A stretch of DNA of 64,000 nucleotides from Flavipsychrobacter stenotrophus (GTDB taxonomy: Bacteria > Bacteroidota > Bacteroidia > Chitinophagales > Chitinophagaceae), in assembly GCF_002954265.1 (NCBI RefSeq), contig NZ_PPSL01000004.1, positions 124,001 through 188,000 of the forward strand, in the 5' to 3' direction. Shown here in pieces: positions 63,174 through 64,000 of the stretch. How positions within the stretch are numbered: the first letter of the stretch is position 1; each line of letters begins with the position of its first letter. The position numbers and the translations under genes were made by a program. The notes below the pieces were generated by a model. The model was given only the letters and a program-made list of their open reading frames with translations. It had not been told where the DNA came from and made no database searches.

Positions 63174-64000
63174 ATGGTTACGAGCTATCCTAAAGAGAAA
63201 TTGAATATACTGCTGCTGGAAAATGTGAGCAATGAGGCGGTGAAGGAGTTGACGGCGGCGGGATACACTAATGTGGTCCATCTTACGGCTGCAATGGGAG
63301 AGGAAGAGCTGATCAAAAAGATAAAGAATGTGCATATTTTGGGCATCAGATCTAAAACGCAGGTGACTAAGAATGTACTCAATGCTGCTACCAAGTTGCT
63401 GGGAATTGGTTGCTTTTGTATTGGTACCAACCAGGTAGATATACCCCATGCTATGAGCCTGGGTATTGCGGTATTTAATGCACCATATTCCAACACTCGC
63501 TCTGTGGCTGAACTGGTGATAGGAGCATCGATAATGCTGATACGTGGAATACCTGATAAAAACAGGTTGATGCATGAGGGTGTGTGGATGAAAGATGCAA
63601 GCCATAGTCATGAGTTGCGTGGAAAGACGCTGGGGATAATAGGGTACGGTAATATAGGTAGCCAGGTAAGTGTGCTGGCCGAGGCAATAGGTATGAAGGT
63701 GGTGTTTTATGATACCCAGAAAAAACTGCCATTGGGGAATGCGGTGTCGGCAGATAGCCTTAAATGGCTGTTGCAGAATGCAGATATCATTACCCTTCAT
63801 ACTCCCGCAATGAGATCTACGCATAACCTTATCAATAAGGCTACGTTAGCGCAGTGTAAGGCCGGCGCTATTCTTATCAATTATGCGAGGGGTGAAGTGG
63901 TAGATATTGCCGCATTGAAAGATAGCCTGGTAAGTGGCAGGCTATCGGGTGCAGCAGTGGATGTGTTTGCGGAAGAACCATCGGGTAGCGGCGATCCGTT
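63174..64000 (+). CDS. serA: D-3-phosphoglycerate dehydrogenase, N-terminal part
   Basis: First step of serine synthesis. The frame opens at ATG 63174 and is still open at the window end (275 residues present). Very close to E. coli SerA over this part: LGIGCFCIGTNQVDI, FNAPYSNTRSVAELVIG, the NAD-binding GIIGYGNIGSQ, FYDTQKKLPLGNA, and INYARGEVVDI. The catalytic His and the C-terminal ACT domain lie beyond the window, so regulation by serine cannot be seen. Confidence 0.95.
   Translation, partial: MVTSYPKEKLNILLLENVSNEAVKELTAAGYTNVVHLTAAMGEEELIKKIKNVHILGIRSKTQVTKNVLNAATKLLGIGCFCIGTNQVDIPHAMSLGIAVFNAPYSNTRSVAELVIGASIMLIRGIPDKNRLMHEGVWMKDASHSHELRGKTLGIIGYGNIGSQVSVLAEAIGMKVVFYDTQKKLPLGNAVSADSLKWLLQNADIITLHTPAMRSTHNLINKATLAQCKAGAILINYARGEVVDIAALKDSLVSGRLSGAAVDVFAEEPSGSGDP

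Noticed and set aside
63090-63824. Long - strand frame of 244 codons over serA
   Set aside because: serA on the + strand is unmistakable; the antisense frame is His/Tyr-rich and without family pattern.
1-64000. CRISPR arrays, insertion sequences, prophage genes and tRNA genes
   Set aside because: None recognised: no spaced repeats of CRISPR size, no transposase or integrase, no cloverleaf with a TTCRANY arm noticed by eye.

Overview
The window looks like chromosomal DNA of a Bacteroidota bacterium, most likely of the Chitinophagia/Chitinophagaceae type (inference). The signs are: secreted proteins ending in type IX secretion (T9SS) sorting domains, a small PID-CTERM-like protein, a TamB/AsmA-rich envelope gene set, start codons preceded by A-rich stretches instead of Shine-Dalgarno sequences, and repeated Bacteroidota-type promoters (TTTG or TTG, about 19 bp, then TAnnTTTG). 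Nothing in the window looks like a phage, transposon, CRISPR array or tRNA gene.

Positions 1-13.9 kb: the end of a TPR protein and its terminator, then a long S10-spc ribosomal protein cluster on the + strand (rpsJ to rplO), followed by secY and map. The usual flanking str block (rpsL-rpsG-fusA) and alpha block (infA-rpmJ-rpsM...rpoA) are absent from both ends. Several intergenic gaps of the cluster hold terminator-like hairpins or a 20-bp perfect inverted repeat, and S3 carries a Gly/Arg-rich tail.

Positions 14-22.2 kb: small membrane or hypothetical genes, then a copper/heavy-metal cluster on the - strand (CopA-type P-type ATPase, HYC_CC_PP protein, two secreted HMA-domain proteins, an outer-membrane beta-barrel candidate). 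Nearby are a DUF4279-like gene, an orphan antitoxin-like ORF, a lipoprotein-like hydrolase and an AraC regulator with an N-terminal CxxC metal-domain-like segment. Positions 22.5-30.9 kb: gyrA, a TPR protein, scpA, biotin carboxylase and a serine beta-lactamase-like hydrolase. Positions 31-36 kb: a second copper-related group (multicopper oxidase with T9SS tail, a T9SS protein, a second HYC_CC_PP protein) and a further T9SS protein.

Positions 36-54 kb: an asymmetric ABC-F ATPase, ribBA, a glycosyltransferase, a giant TamB-like protein, an unknown protein with a nuclease-like motif, a prolyl oligopeptidase, an AsmA-like protein whose coding sequence contains a G10 homopolymer, a GNAT, a transaldolase-like aldolase, trmN6-like and tsaD, followed by the RNase P RNA gene (rnpB).

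Positions 54.5-64 kb: the PID-CTERM-like protein, a tandem OmpA-domain protein, a queuosine-precursor transporter, a cation diffusion facilitator, an arsenic operon (arsR, DUF6428-like, acr3 and an overlapping metallophosphoesterase, with paired operator-like repeats), an SMR (Gdx/SugE) exporter, a fluoride riboswitch driving a CLC-F-type fluoride transporter, and the start of serA. Metal, metalloid, fluoride and guanidinium/cation export is a recurrent theme. The most unusual observations are the poly-G contingency-like tract, the one-sided degeneration of the ABC-F ATP sites, the terminator-like hairpins inside the ribosomal operon, the S3 Gly/Arg tail and the 8-bp-periodic intergenic repeats.
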